Made by a program: the position numbers and the translations under genes | Origin: Vicinamibacteria bacterium | Lineage (GTDB): Bacteria; Acidobacteriota; Vicinamibacteria; Fen-336; JAGNNV01 | Reading direction: 5' to 3' | Assembly (NCBI GenBank): GCA_016650185.1 | Contig: JAENWE010000323.1 | Location: 1 to 8,875 of the forward strand | Length of the DNA: 8,875 nucleotides | Shown: one piece after another, positions 1 through 6,795 of the stretch | How positions within the stretch are numbered: the first letter of the stretch is position 1 | Layout: each line of letters starts with the position of its first letter | Notes under the pieces: generated by a model | Database searches by the model: none | What the model was told of the DNA's origin: nothing | The model's input: the letters and a program-made list of their open reading frames with translations, nothing else

Positions 1-1101
1 ACCGATGCTCGTCCCGGAGAGCGTCCCGGTGAGCTTGGCCGCGGTGATGGGCGCCGCGATCCGGCGCGTGTAGATCAGCCGGTTCGGAGTGGCGAACTGC
101 TCGAGGCCGTCGAGGAAGAAGGGACGTTTCTCCTCAAAGAAGATGGCGTTCCGGGGGTCGTACTGAATCTGGCTCGCATCCGCCTCGACCTGCGAGAAGT
201 CCGGGTTCAGGGTACCGTTCAGAGACAGATTCGGCGTGACACCCCATCTCACGTTGCCGCCGACCTCGGGCCGGTCGCGGTCATAGCCCCAGCCCATAGG
301 AGTCTTGGGAGCACCGTTGGCGCGACCGGTGAATTCGGGATTGAGGTCGAGAACGAGGCCGGGACGAAGCTCATGCATCCCTTCGATCACACCTCCCTGA
401 GCCAGAAATGACGTGGCATCCCGACGGGCCGGAGCCCAGGAATCCTCGTACCCGGTGTTCTGGCTCTTCCGCAGGATGTGGAGGCCCCAACTCTGCGTCT
501 CCGCCTTCTGATAGCGAAGGCTCTTGAACGGCACCCGAACCTCGATCTCGTAGCCCTGCTCCGTGAGGCGACCCTTCGACTGAAAGACGAAATCAGGCGC
601 AAGGTCCGGAACCTCACGACCCGTCGCCAGGCCCGAGAACCCGTGCTGGCCGCCTTGGCTCAGGCCCTCAATGAGCGTCCCGTCAGCCTGCACACCGAGC
701 GGATTGACGGTGAGGGCGACAGCCTGCCGGCCATCGTTGAAGGTGGAGAGAAGAAAAGTAATGGAGTCTTCGGCGGTGAGTTTGTCGCGCTGAGCCAGGC
801 TCGCACGGACGCTTCCGGAAGGAGCCTCGGCCCGTACCCCAAAGTGAATCGCGCTGGCCGAGTAGAAGACAAGCACCTCGGTGTTCTGTGCGGCGGGCCG
901 ACCGTCCGTGGGCGAGTACTGCGAGAAATCGGTAAGGCGCACGGCCCGGGTCCAGGCAGGGTCGTCGAGGCGACCATCCAGCTCAATGCTCTCTTCGAGG
1001 CGCGGAACCGCGACCTGGAGTTGATTCTCGCGGCCGGAATAGAGAAGCGGATCTGGCGCTTCGCTCAGGGCCACGGTGAAGAGAAGGGCAATGGCGATCA
1101 T
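1..1101 (-). CDS. CBM9-like / DUF5916 family protein, N-terminal part (cut by window edge)
   Basis: Reading the minus strand from the ATG at 1101 gives 367 uninterrupted codons that run off the left edge. Residues 1-15 (MIAIALLFTVALSEA) look like a short signal peptide, unusual in having no basic residue before the hydrophobic stretch. Residues about 35-215 resemble a family 9 carbohydrate-binding module (LDGRLDDPAW at 41-50, the typical opening). After residue 250 the DUF5916 region begins, with hallmark stretches NPDFSQVEAD (299-308), FFEEKRPFFLDG (321-332) and YTRRI (344-348). Known members are about 700-850 residues and end in a predicted outer-membrane beta-barrel, so roughly half is missing here. 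The substrate and exact role are not established for the family; binding or uptake at the outer membrane is an inference. The next in-frame stop upstream leaves no other ATG, GTG or TTG start, which fixes the start. No clear Shine-Dalgarno precedes it. Confidence 0.88.
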   Translation of the reverse strand, partial: MIAIALLFTVALSEAPDPLLYSGRENQLQVAVPRLEESIELDGRLDDPAWTRAVRLTDFSQYSPTDGRPAAQNTEVLVFYSASAIHFGVRAEAPSGSVRASLAQRDKLTAEDSITFLLSTFNDGRQAVALTVNPLGVQADGTLIEGLSQGGQHGFSGLATGREVPDLAPDFVFQSKGRLTEQGYEIEVRVPFKSLRYQKAETQSWGLHILRKSQNTGYEDSWAPARRDATSFLAQGGVIEGMHELRPGLVLDLNPEFTGRANGAPKTPMGWGYDRDRPEVGGNVRWGVTPNLSLNGTLNPDFSQVEADASQIQYDPRNAIFFEEKRPFFLDGLEQFATPNRLIYTRRIAAPITAAKLTGTLSGTSIG

Positions 1102-1149
1102 TCGGGTTCTGGAACAGTCATGAGGCTGGGCGGATCAACGGAATAGCGG

Positions 1150-1155
1150 ATATTA
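1150..1155 (-). promoter_or_regulatory. Possible -10 box for the DUF5916 gene
   Basis: The minus strand reads TAATAT here, about 49 nt upstream of the ATG at 1101, in the 97-bp gap after the ADOP permease gene. No good -35 hexamer lies 16-18 bp upstream. Because the gap has no convincing terminator, read-through from the PadR-permease unit is equally possible. This is a weak call from one hexamer. Confidence 0.2.
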
Positions 1156-1198
1156 GCGGCCGCTTCCGGGTTGCGCCTCCTTCGGGAAGAGGCCCCGG

Positions 1199-3784
1199 CT
1201 ACTCTGAGCGCATCACCGCGGTTGGGTTGACCCGAACCGCCCGCAGAGCGGGCAGCAGACTGCCCAGCAACGTCATGACTCCGACGATCCCGGCCGCGGC
1301 CATGAAGGTCGGAAGGTCTGCGGGACTGACCCCGGCGAGGAGCGCGGCCAGGCCGCGACCCGCGGCGTACGCGCCGAAGGCTCCGACCGCCACGCCCGCG
1401 ACCGCCAGCTGGGCGCCGTCGCGCACCACCAGTCTGAGAATGTCGCCTCTCGCTGCGCCGAGGGCGATGCGCACGGCGATCTCCTGCAGTCGGGTCGAGA
1501 CCCCAAAGGCCAGAAGGCCGTGGATGCCGATGCCGGCGAGGAGGATGGCGATGAGGGCGAAGGCGCCCAGGACGCGAAGCTGCGCGGAACGAGGTGAGGT
1601 CTCCGCCTCCACGATCGCGCCCAGCGTCCTCACGTCTGATATGGGCACTTCCGGGTCGGCCCGGCGAAGGATCTCGCGAACGGCCTTGAGCAGCGAGGCT
1701 GAATCCAGAGAGGAACGGATGGCCAGGTCCTTGGGCGCGTAGAAGGGCACGGCGCCGTCCGCCACCTGTTGATAGGGCAGGTACACCTGCGGTTCGCTGT
1801 CCGTGCGTTCGAGTCCCCGGACGCGGATGTCGCCCACCACGCCCACCACGATGCGGTCCTGGAACGTGACGTTGAAGATGCGGCCGATCGGATCGTTATC
1901 GGGCCAGTACCTGCGAGCGAAGGATTCGCTCACCACCGCCGCCGCTGGGGCGAAGCGTGTATCAAGGCCGTTCACGTCCCGGCCCTGGCGCAAGGGCACG
2001 CCCAGGGTCTCGAACAGTTGGGGAGTGACGAAGCGGACGCTCGCCTTGTCCTCGCCTTCGTTGGGGGGTCTTCCAGAGAAGGTGAGTGGCCAGATCCCGC
2101 CTCGCATGGTCATGGGGAGAAAACTCGAATAGGCGGCGCTCGCCACCCCGGGTAGCGCTCGGATTTCCGAAAGGACCTGATCGTAGAACCGGGCCCGGGT
2201 TTCGGTCGGCGCATAGCGGGACATGGACAGAGACGTGCGCAGAGTCAGGACGCCGGCCGAACGGAAGCCCGGATCCACCTGCTGAATCCGCCACAGAGCC
2301 CGAACCAGGAGGCCCGACGACACCAGCAGAACCACCGATATCGCGATCTCGGCGAAGACCAGCGCCGAACGCAACTTCCGTGGACCGCCGATGCCGCCGC
2401 GCGCTCCCTCGCGAAGCCCCTTGAGATTGCCATCACCACTCACCCGCAACGCGGGCAAAACGCCGAAGGCGACCCCGGTCATGACCGTGATCAGGGCGGC
2501 AAAGGCCAGAACTCGAAGGTCCATCTGCGAGGTGTCTGCGAGGGGCAGGTTGGTCGGGGCCAGCTGAGCAAGGAGCGGTGTTCCCGATGCGGCGAGAGCC
2601 ACGCCCAGCAACCCACCGCACACCGCCAGAGCCAGGCTCTCGGTGATGAGCTGGCGAATCAGCCGCTCCCGACCCGCGCCGAGAGCGGTTCTAACCGCCA
2701 GCTCCTTCCTACGATGCAGCGAGCGAGCGATGAGCAGACTGGCGAGATTGGTGCACGCGATCATGAGGACGCACAGCGAGGCGCCGAAAAGGGCCAGCAG
2801 GAGCAGCCGCGCCTGGTGCGGGACTTCGTCGCCCAGGAAGTGGACGGTCGCGCGATGGTCGCTGTTCTCCTGCGGATGCTGTTGCTCGATCTGGCCGGTG
2901 ACGAGCGCCATCTCCGCGCGAACCTGGCCGAGGGTCACGCCGTTTTTGAGCCTGCCCACCACGCGCAGATAGGCATTGTTGCGATCCTGGTACGCGTCCT
3001 CGTCGAACGTCAGCGGCGTCCAGATCCGGGTTGCCCGATCGGGAAAGGCAAACTGCGGGGGCATGACGCCGATGACGGTATAGGCCGCCTCGTCGAGCCG
3101 AACCCTCTGACCCAGAACATCCTCACGGCCTCCGAAGCTGTCCTGCCAGAGGCCGTAGCTCAGAACGACCACACCGGCCGCGCCCTGGACTTCCTCTTCC
3201 TGGTTGAACAGCCGGCCGAGCAGGGGAGGCACGCCCAGGATCGGAAGGAGATTCGCAGTGGCCGCAGCTCCTTGAATCCTCATGGGATCCGCTCCGCCGA
3301 TCAGGTTCATCGAAGTGCCGGTGTAGGCGCCCAATGCATCGAAGGAACGAGTCATGCGCAGCCAGTCCCGGTAGTTCGCGGGCGACGGCTCCATCTTCGA
3401 GTAGCCGGGAACGCTCTCCCAAACTTTGACCAGACGCTCCGGCTGGGCGAAAGGCAGGGGCCGGATCAGGACGCGGTCCGTGACGGAAAAGGCGGCGGTG
3501 GTGGCCCCCACTCCAAGGGCCGCCACCACAATGGCGGTAAGAGTGAATCCGGGCGCTCGCCCGAGCGACCGGGCGGTGAATCGCAGATCCTGACGAAGTA
3601 TGTCCAAATGAACCATCAAGGCGTTTGGGATGACATCCAGGAGCGTCTCCATCCACAGGCTCAGGACTTCAGCATTTCCGGCGGCGTCGGCGAGACGTCC
3701 AGTGAAGATGCGGCGCATTTCGTCGGCGTACTCGAGCCTGAAGGATTTAGGGAAGAGGTAAAGCAGCGCCTTGTAGAGACCCAT
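1199..3784 (-). CDS. ADOP-type duplicated MacB/FtsX-family ABC transporter permease
   Basis: An 861-residue inner-membrane protein made of two FtsX/MacB-type permease halves in one chain, matching the acidobacterial 'duplicated orphan permease' (ADOP) family. Residues 1-75 form the family's extra N-terminal region (LYKALLYLFPKSFRLEYADE). The first half has a transmembrane helix near 79-104, a MacB-like periplasmic domain (about 107-325) and helices near 327-353, 378-400 and 424-446. The second half repeats this: helix about 474-496, periplasmic domain about 500-735, then helices near 738-762, 791-815 and 826-848. Both halves carry the cytoplasmic coupling segment, RRKELAVRTALGAGRERL (358-375) and RLQEIAVRIALGAARGDI (765-782). 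The ATG overlaps the PadR stop (TGATG), with GGAG 8 nt upstream at 3793-3796, so translation is probably coupled. No ATPase gene adjoins it on its own strand, as usual for this family. The substrate is unknown; a role in MacB-like efflux or envelope remodelling is an inference. Confidence 0.93.
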   Translation of the reverse strand: MGLYKALLYLFPKSFRLEYADEMRRIFTGRLADAAGNAEVLSLWMETLLDVIPNALMVHLDILRQDLRFTARSLGRAPGFTLTAIVVAALGVGATTAAFSVTDRVLIRPLPFAQPERLVKVWESVPGYSKMEPSPANYRDWLRMTRSFDALGAYTGTSMNLIGGADPMRIQGAAATANLLPILGVPPLLGRLFNQEEEVQGAAGVVVLSYGLWQDSFGGREDVLGQRVRLDEAAYTVIGVMPPQFAFPDRATRIWTPLTFDEDAYQDRNNAYLRVVGRLKNGVTLGQVRAEMALVTGQIEQQHPQENSDHRATVHFLGDEVPHQARLLLLALFGASLCVLMIACTNLASLLIARSLHRRKELAVRTALGAGRERLIRQLITESLALAVCGGLLGVALAASGTPLLAQLAPTNLPLADTSQMDLRVLAFAALITVMTGVAFGVLPALRVSGDGNLKGLREGARGGIGGPRKLRSALVFAEIAISVVLLVSSGLLVRALWRIQQVDPGFRSAGVLTLRTSLSMSRYAPTETRARFYDQVLSEIRALPGVASAAYSSFLPMTMRGGIWPLTFSGRPPNEGEDKASVRFVTPQLFETLGVPLRQGRDVNGLDTRFAPAAAVVSESFARRYWPDNDPIGRIFNVTFQDRIVVGVVGDIRVRGLERTDSEPQVYLPYQQVADGAVPFYAPKDLAIRSSLDSASLLKAVREILRRADPEVPISDVRTLGAIVEAETSPRSAQLRVLGAFALIAILLAGIGIHGLLAFGVSTRLQEIAVRIALGAARGDILRLVVRDGAQLAVAGVAVGAFGAYAAGRGLAALLAGVSPADLPTFMAAAGIVGVMTLLGSLLPALRAVRVNPTAVMRSE

Positions 3785-4146
3785 CAGGCACGCTCCGGAG
3801 CCAGGCCCGCCGCGCGGGCGAACGAAACAAGCTCGGTCAGGCGAGTGGCTTCGGCGCGGGCCACGTCGGCGCCCAGCGTGGAAATGCGGTAGTACCTTCG
3901 TCGCTCGTCATCGAGCTCGGGCGCCGGGCGTTCGCGCACTTCCTCAATCAGGCCGTCCTCGAGCATGCGCTGAATCGACCGATACAGAGTGCCGGCGCTC
4001 AGGCGAACCGCTCCTCCAGTCCGGGTCTCGACGTCTTGAATGATCGCGTAGCCATGCCGGCTCTCTTCGGCCACCGCGAGAAGAATGTGAAAAGTCGCAG
4101 GAGGCAGGGGGAGGAAGCGTCTTGGGTCGAGAGGTTCGTGGGTCAC
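3784..4146 (-). CDS. PadR family transcriptional repressor
   Basis: A 120-residue PadR-type winged-helix protein. Residues 15-95 carry the family pattern: LPPATFHILLAVAEESRHGY (14-33) opening the domain, LSAGTLYRSIQRMLEDGLIE (49-68) as recognition helix and turn, and RRRYYRIST (82-90) in the wing. A short basic and acidic tail follows, so this is the small PadR subclass without a long C-terminal domain. PadR genes directly in front of ADOP permeases are a recurring acidobacterial arrangement, and the 1-nt TGATG overlap with the permease supports one transcript and joint control. The chosen start is GTG at 4146. No Shine-Dalgarno is visible, but a TATAGT hexamer ends 6 nt before it, which would fit a leaderless mRNA. 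The effector sensed and the repressor assignment are inferred from the family. Confidence 0.92.
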   Translation of the reverse strand: MTHEPLDPRRFLPLPPATFHILLAVAEESRHGYAIIQDVETRTGGAVRLSAGTLYRSIQRMLEDGLIEEVRERPAPELDDERRRYYRISTLGADVARAEATRLTELVSFARAAGLAPERA

Positions 4147-4152
4147 AGAGTA

Positions 4153-4158
4153 ACTATA
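4153..4158 (-). promoter_or_regulatory. Candidate -10 box of the PadR-permease unit (possible leaderless transcript)
   Basis: The minus strand reads TATAGT (5/6 to the sigma70 -10 consensus) and is followed by 6 nt and then the GTG of PadR. Transcription starting about 7 nt downstream would begin at the start codon itself. No good -35 lies at 17 bp. An alternative upstream pair is TTGAAC at 4193-4198 with TATATC at 4168-4173 (19-bp spacer), which would give a leader of roughly 15 nt. Confidence 0.4.
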
Positions 4159-4173
4159 TCGATGTCGGATATA
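4155..4173. promoter_or_regulatory. Palindrome, candidate PadR operator
   Basis: TATATC (4155-4160) and GATATA (4168-4173) are perfect 6-bp inverted arms around a 7-nt centre. The element overlaps the putative -10 of the PadR gene and lies 9-27 nt upstream of its start codon. PadR proteins usually bind AT-rich dyads in their own promoters, so autorepression here is plausible. The arms are short and AT-rich, so chance is not excluded. Confidence 0.4.
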
Positions 4174-4183
4174 ACGACGCAGG

Positions 4184-4230
4184 CTATATTTTGTTCAAGG
4201 ACCGTATCTAGAAACTCTAAACCTATATTT
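4184..4230. repeat. CTATATTT direct repeat in the divergent control region
   Basis: CTATATTT occurs at 4184-4191 and again at 4223-4230. On the minus strand each copy reads AAATATAG and yields a TATAGC or TATAGG hexamer. These may be extra -10-like or binding elements for the minus-strand unit, or simply the AT-rich composition of this spacer. Confidence 0.3.
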
Positions 4231-4264
4231 ATCACCATTTATAGTTGAGTGGTCGAGAAAATCC

Positions 4265-4293
4265 TTGACGATAATGAACATTGTATCGATACT
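4265..4293 (+). promoter_or_regulatory. Sigma70-like promoter of the TetR-ABC exporter operon
   Basis: TTGACG at 4265-4270 (5/6 to the -35 consensus) is followed after exactly 17 bp by GATACT at 4288-4293 (4/6 to the -10 consensus). A start site near 4300 would give a leader of about 29 nt before the TetR ATG at 4329. This is the best-formed promoter in the window. Confidence 0.6.
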
Positions 4294-4307
4294 TAACGTT
4301 GTTCATT
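4273..4307. promoter_or_regulatory. Candidate TetR operator: perfect inverted repeat bracketing the -10
   Basis: AATGAACA (4273-4280) and TGTTCATT (4300-4307) are perfect 8-bp inverted arms, 19 nt apart. The left arm sits between -35 and -10 and the right arm at the predicted start site. Nested inside is the perfect 10-bp palindrome GTATCGATAC (4283-4292), which overlaps the -10. A dimeric TetR protein bound to either dyad would block the promoter. The outer span of 35 bp is long for TetR operators, though wide ones are known for QacR-like members. Which dyad is used cannot be decided from sequence. Confidence 0.5.
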
Positions 4308-4315
4308 GTCACAAC

Positions 4316-4319
4316 GGAG
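4316..4319 (+). promoter_or_regulatory. Ribosome binding site deciding the TetR start
   Basis: GGAG lies 9 nt before the ATG at 4329. The open frame extends back to a TTG at 4281, but that codon falls between the -35 and -10 of the predicted promoter and so would not be transcribed. This supports ATG 4329 as the real start. Confidence 0.6.
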
Positions 4320-4328
4320 TTATTCGAA

Positions 4329-4958
4329 ATGGGAATCACAGAGCGACGAGGACGGGAAAAGGAGGATGTGCGGCGAAAGATCCTGCACGCCGCCCATGAC
4401 CTCTTCGAGGCCCACGGCTACGAGAACGTCACCATGCGCGCGGTTGCCGACACGATCGAGTATTCACCCACCACGATCTACCTGCACTTCGAGAACAAGG
4501 ATGCCCTGGTCGAGGCCCTCTGCCTCGAAGACTTCGAAAGACTCTCGGCGGCGATGAACAACGAACCGCTCCCCGAAAATCCCCTCGATCGCATACGCGC
4601 CCTGGGTCGCGCCTACGCCGCGTTCGGCATGGCCAATCCAAACCATTACCGGTTCATGTTCATGACCGCGGGCGACTGGAAGACTCACGCCAACGACGAG
4701 GGAACACCCCCGGCGCGCTCCTACGCGGTGCTGCGGGAGGCCGTGGTAAACGCCATGGATCAGGGTCTGTTCAAGAGAGACGATGTGGACCTGGTGTCTC
4801 AGGTCGTCTGGTCGGCGATCCACGGGGTCGTTTCGCTCGTGATCACATTCAAGCCTGAGCAGTTCCCTCGCGCCCCTCCCCGCCCTGGTCTCGTGGATGC
4901 GTCCATCGAAACCACGTTGCATGGGCTGCTGATCGACCGGAAGCAGGAAGGACGCTGA
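4329..4958 (+). CDS. TetR/AcrR family transcriptional regulator
   Basis: A 209-residue DNA-binding regulator, normal length for TetR proteins. Residues 10-57 form the N-terminal three-helix domain: REKEDVRRKILHAAHDLFEA (9-28), then VTMRAVADTIEYSPTTIYLH (34-53), in which the recognition helix ends in the classic TIYLHFENKDAL. The ligand-binding part contains AYAAFGMANPNHYRFMFMT (95-113), resembling the WHG-type TetR C-terminal domain. It is the first gene of the operon; its TGA overlaps the permease ATG (TGATG), tying regulator and transporter translation together. The upstream dyads suggest that it represses its own operon and releases it on binding a ligand, probably the exported compound; that is inferred from family habit and position. 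The ATG at 4329 was chosen over TTG 4281 because of its Shine-Dalgarno and the promoter position. Confidence 0.94.
   Translation: MGITERRGREKEDVRRKILHAAHDLFEAHGYENVTMRAVADTIEYSPTTIYLHFENKDALVEALCLEDFERLSAAMNNEPLPENPLDRIRALGRAYAAFGMANPNHYRFMFMTAGDWKTHANDEGTPPARSYAVLREAVVNAMDQGLFKRDDVDLVSQVVWSAIHGVVSLVITFKPEQFPRAPPRPGLVDASIETTLHGLLIDRKQEGR
4945..4952 (+). promoter_or_regulatory. Ribosome binding site of the permease inside the TetR coding end
   Basis: AGGAAGGA lies 5 nt before the permease ATG at 4958, within the last codons of the TetR gene. It supports this start and translational coupling through the TGATG junction. Confidence 0.55.
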
Positions 4959-6082
4959 TGGTTTCCCTCGCTCGAAAGAACCTCTTTCACGACCGGATCC
5001 GGTTCGGGATCACCCTCGCGGGCGTCGCCTTCGCGGTGACCCTGATCCTGCTCCAGGTGGGCTTGTTCCTCGGCATGCTGGACAAGGCCACCGTCTCCAT
5101 CCGCAAGTCGAATGTCGACATCTGGATCGTGGGAAAGAACACCCCGAACATCGACTTCGGTAAGCCCTTTCCCGACACCGCGTTCCTGCGCGCGCGCGGC
5201 CTCCCCGGCGTGGAACGCGCCGATAACGCGATCCTCCAGTTCATCAATATCCAGCTTCCAACCGGCGCCACCGAGAACGCGCAGGTTTATGGCCTCGCCG
5301 ATCCGGTCTTCTGGGGCTTGCCCTGGAAGGTCGAGATCGGTCGCGCGCATGAGCTGTCACGCGGCTACAACCTCATAATGGATCGCTCGGCGGTGCGGCG
5401 CTTCGGCGCCTTCGAGGTAGGCGAGTATCGCGAGGTGGGCGGTCGGCGGTTCCGGATTATCGGTCGAAGCGCCGAGGCGGAGTCCTTCACCACCACTCCC
5501 GTGGTTTTCATGGACTTCGACAATGCGCAGAGCCTGGTGGAGCAGCTCCGAGGGCAGACCACCTACGTGCTGGTGAAGGTTGTCCCGGGCTCAGACCCCG
5601 AACAGGTGGCGGCGCGCCTCCGCCCGATGTTCCCTCATAACGATGTCCACACCCGCGATGAATGGGCGACGAGGTCACGCGGCTACTGGATCAAGTCGAC
5701 CGGCATCGGGATGAGCATGGGCGTCACCGTCTTCCTCGGCGTTCTGGTCGGCGTGGTCATCGTGGGACAGACGCTTTACACCTCGGCGATTGAAAACATC
5801 CGGCAGTTCGGCACGGTGAAGGCCATCGGCGGATCGAACTGGGACATCTACTCGATCCTGGGCGAACAGGCGCTGATTGCCGCAGTCCTCGGCTTCCTCC
5901 TGGGCGCGGGCGCTTCGTACGCGGTGCGGCCGGCCATGGCGACACTTCATCTGACTGTGCTGCTGAGCCCGGAATTTTCGGGTGTGGTCTTCGTCGGAAC
6001 GGTGACGATGTGCCTCGCCGCCGCTCTTTTCTCCTTCCGTCGCGTGGCGTTGATCGACCCCGCGCTCGTCTTCCGAGGCTAG
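4958..6082 (+). CDS. DevC-like ABC transporter permease (FtsX/MacB fold)
   Basis: A 374-residue inner-membrane permease with the four-helix FtsX/MacB topology. Helix 1 lies at about 17-41 (ITLAGVAFAVTLILLQVGLF at 18-37), a periplasmic domain at about 42-248, and three C-terminal helices near 250-275, 302-324 and 338-360. The coupling segment that contacts the ATPase is ENIRQFGTVKAIGGSNWDI (279-297). Length (DevC is about 385) and the N-terminal RIRFGITLAGVAFA pattern favour the DevC branch over full-length MacB, which has a fused ATPase. The ATPase follows after 4 bp and the adaptor after that, so this is the membrane part of a tripartite-type exporter that would push substrate from the periplasmic side towards an outer-membrane channel. 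DevBCA of cyanobacteria exports glycolipids and MacAB exports macrolides and peptides; the substrate here is unknown. Confidence 0.92.
   Translation: MVSLARKNLFHDRIRFGITLAGVAFAVTLILLQVGLFLGMLDKATVSIRKSNVDIWIVGKNTPNIDFGKPFPDTAFLRARGLPGVERADNAILQFINIQLPTGATENAQVYGLADPVFWGLPWKVEIGRAHELSRGYNLIMDRSAVRRFGAFEVGEYREVGGRRFRIIGRSAEAESFTTTPVVFMDFDNAQSLVEQLRGQTTYVLVKVVPGSDPEQVAARLRPMFPHNDVHTRDEWATRSRGYWIKSTGIGMSMGVTVFLGVLVGVVIVGQTLYTSAIENIRQFGTVKAIGGSNWDIYSILGEQALIAAVLGFLLGAGASYAVRPAMATLHLTVLLSPEFSGVVFVGTVTMCLAAALFSFRRVALIDPALVFRG
6075..6078 (+). promoter_or_regulatory. Ribosome binding site of the ABC ATPase
   Basis: GAGG lies 8 nt before the ATG at 6087, inside the last codons of the permease gene. 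It supports the ATG 6087 start. Confidence 0.4.
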
Positions 6083-6086
6083 CCCC

Positions 6087-6773
6087 ATGAAAAAGGTCCT
6101 TGAAGCCCGCATGGTCCGGAAGATATTTGTGGAAGGCGCCCAGCGGGTAGAAGTGTTGCGGGGGGTGAGCCTCGACGTGAGTGCGGGCGAGATCGTGTCT
6201 TTGGAGGGTCCCTCGGGCTCCGGAAAAACCACTCTGCTTTCGATCATGGGATGCATCCTCACCCCCAGCGCAGGCGAGATCCAGATCGGGGGCCGGCAGA
6301 TCAGCGGCGACGAGAAGGCTCTCCGCGAGGCCCGGCGAACGTCGATCGGCTTCGTGTTCCAGCAATTCAATCTTTTTCCCGCCCTCACTGCGCGCGAGAA
6401 CATCATCTACGCCCTCAGTATCAAGGGGCGCAAGGGCGTCGCCGCTCTGCTCGAGGCCGATCGCGTCATTGACGCGGTGGGGCTCGCAGACCGCCGGGAC
6501 TTCCTTCCGCGTGACCTCTCCGGCGGCCAGAAGCAGCGGGTGGCGATCGCCCGCGCGCTCGCCGGTTCTCCCGAGGTGATCCTCGCGGATGAACCGACCG
6601 CCAACCTGGATTCCACGGTGGGGGTCCAGATCCTGGATCTCTTCCGCAACCTGGCCAAGAGCGAGAACAAAGGCCTCATCATCGTGACCCACGACCCCAA
6701 GGTCCGCCGTGTCGCGGATCGCGTCGTCGGGATCGCCGACGGGCTGCTACTTCAAGAGGCCCACGCGGCCTGA
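6087..6773 (+). CDS. ABC transporter ATP-binding protein (MacB/LolD/DevA type)
   Basis: A 228-residue cytoplasmic ATPase with every motif needed for activity: Walker A GPSGSGKT (41-48), Q-loop in FVFQQFNLFP (89-98), signature LSGGQKQR (144-151), Walker B VILADEPT (164-171) with catalytic E169, D-loop ANLDS (172-176) and switch histidine H202 in VTHD. The pattern MGCILTPSAGEIQIGG is typical of ATPases paired with FtsX/MacB-fold permeases (LolD, DevA, free-standing MacB-type). It lies 4 bp after the permease stop and 22 bp before the adaptor start, so it almost certainly powers that exporter. It is also the only ABC ATPase in the window, which raises the question of whether it can serve the divergent ADOP permease; nothing in the sequence shows that. 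Confidence 0.96.
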   Translation: MKKVLEARMVRKIFVEGAQRVEVLRGVSLDVSAGEIVSLEGPSGSGKTTLLSIMGCILTPSAGEIQIGGRQISGDEKALREARRTSIGFVFQQFNLFPALTARENIIYALSIKGRKGVAALLEADRVIDAVGLADRRDFLPRDLSGGQKQRVAIARALAGSPEVILADEPTANLDSTVGVQILDLFRNLAKSENKGLIIVTHDPKVRRVADRVVGIADGLLLQEAHAA

Positions 6774-6782
6774 TTCCCAAAC

Positions 6783-6787
6783 AAGGA
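6783..6787 (+). promoter_or_regulatory. Ribosome binding site deciding the adaptor start
   Basis: AAGGA lies 8 nt before ATG 6796. The frame stays open back to a GTG at 6709 inside the ATPase gene, but the signal sequence begins exactly at ATG 6796, so the internal GTG start is rejected. Confidence 0.65.
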
Positions 6788-6795
6788 CAAAAACC

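Noticed and set aside
478..1146. Open frame of 222 codons on the plus strand
   Set aside because: It is antisense to the DUF5916 gene, which reads continuously on the minus strand with family hallmarks. The plus-strand product matches nothing.
1156..1163. GCGGCCGC palindrome as a regulatory dyad
   Set aside because: An 8-bp GC palindrome is expected by chance in DNA of this composition and it has no partner element.
1163..1192. Possible terminator hairpin after the ADOP permease (CTTCC/GGAAG and CCTC/GAGG arms)
   Set aside because: The stems are only 4-5 bp with mismatches, compete with each other, and are not followed by a T-run on the minus strand.
2714..3892. Open frame of 392 codons on the plus strand
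   Set aside because: It lies antisense to the ADOP permease and PadR genes, whose products are clearly recognisable. Its translation is rich in Arg, Gln and His with no family signature, typical of a reverse frame in GC-rich coding DNA.
4249..4296. Possible 15-codon leader ORF (GTG to TAA) before the TetR gene, preceded by TATAGT at 4240-4245
   Set aside because: The TATAGT would be only 3 nt from the GTG, too close to give a transcript containing it, and the ORF spans the better TTGACG/GATACT promoter. No ribosome site is present.
4281..4328. TTG at 4281 as the TetR start (225-residue form)
   Set aside because: The TTG lies between the predicted -35 and -10, has no ribosome site, and the added residues are not part of the usual TetR N-terminus.
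5757..6692. Open frame of 311 codons on the minus strand
   Set aside because: It runs antisense across the permease end and the ATPase, including its Walker and signature motifs. It shows no recognisable domain.
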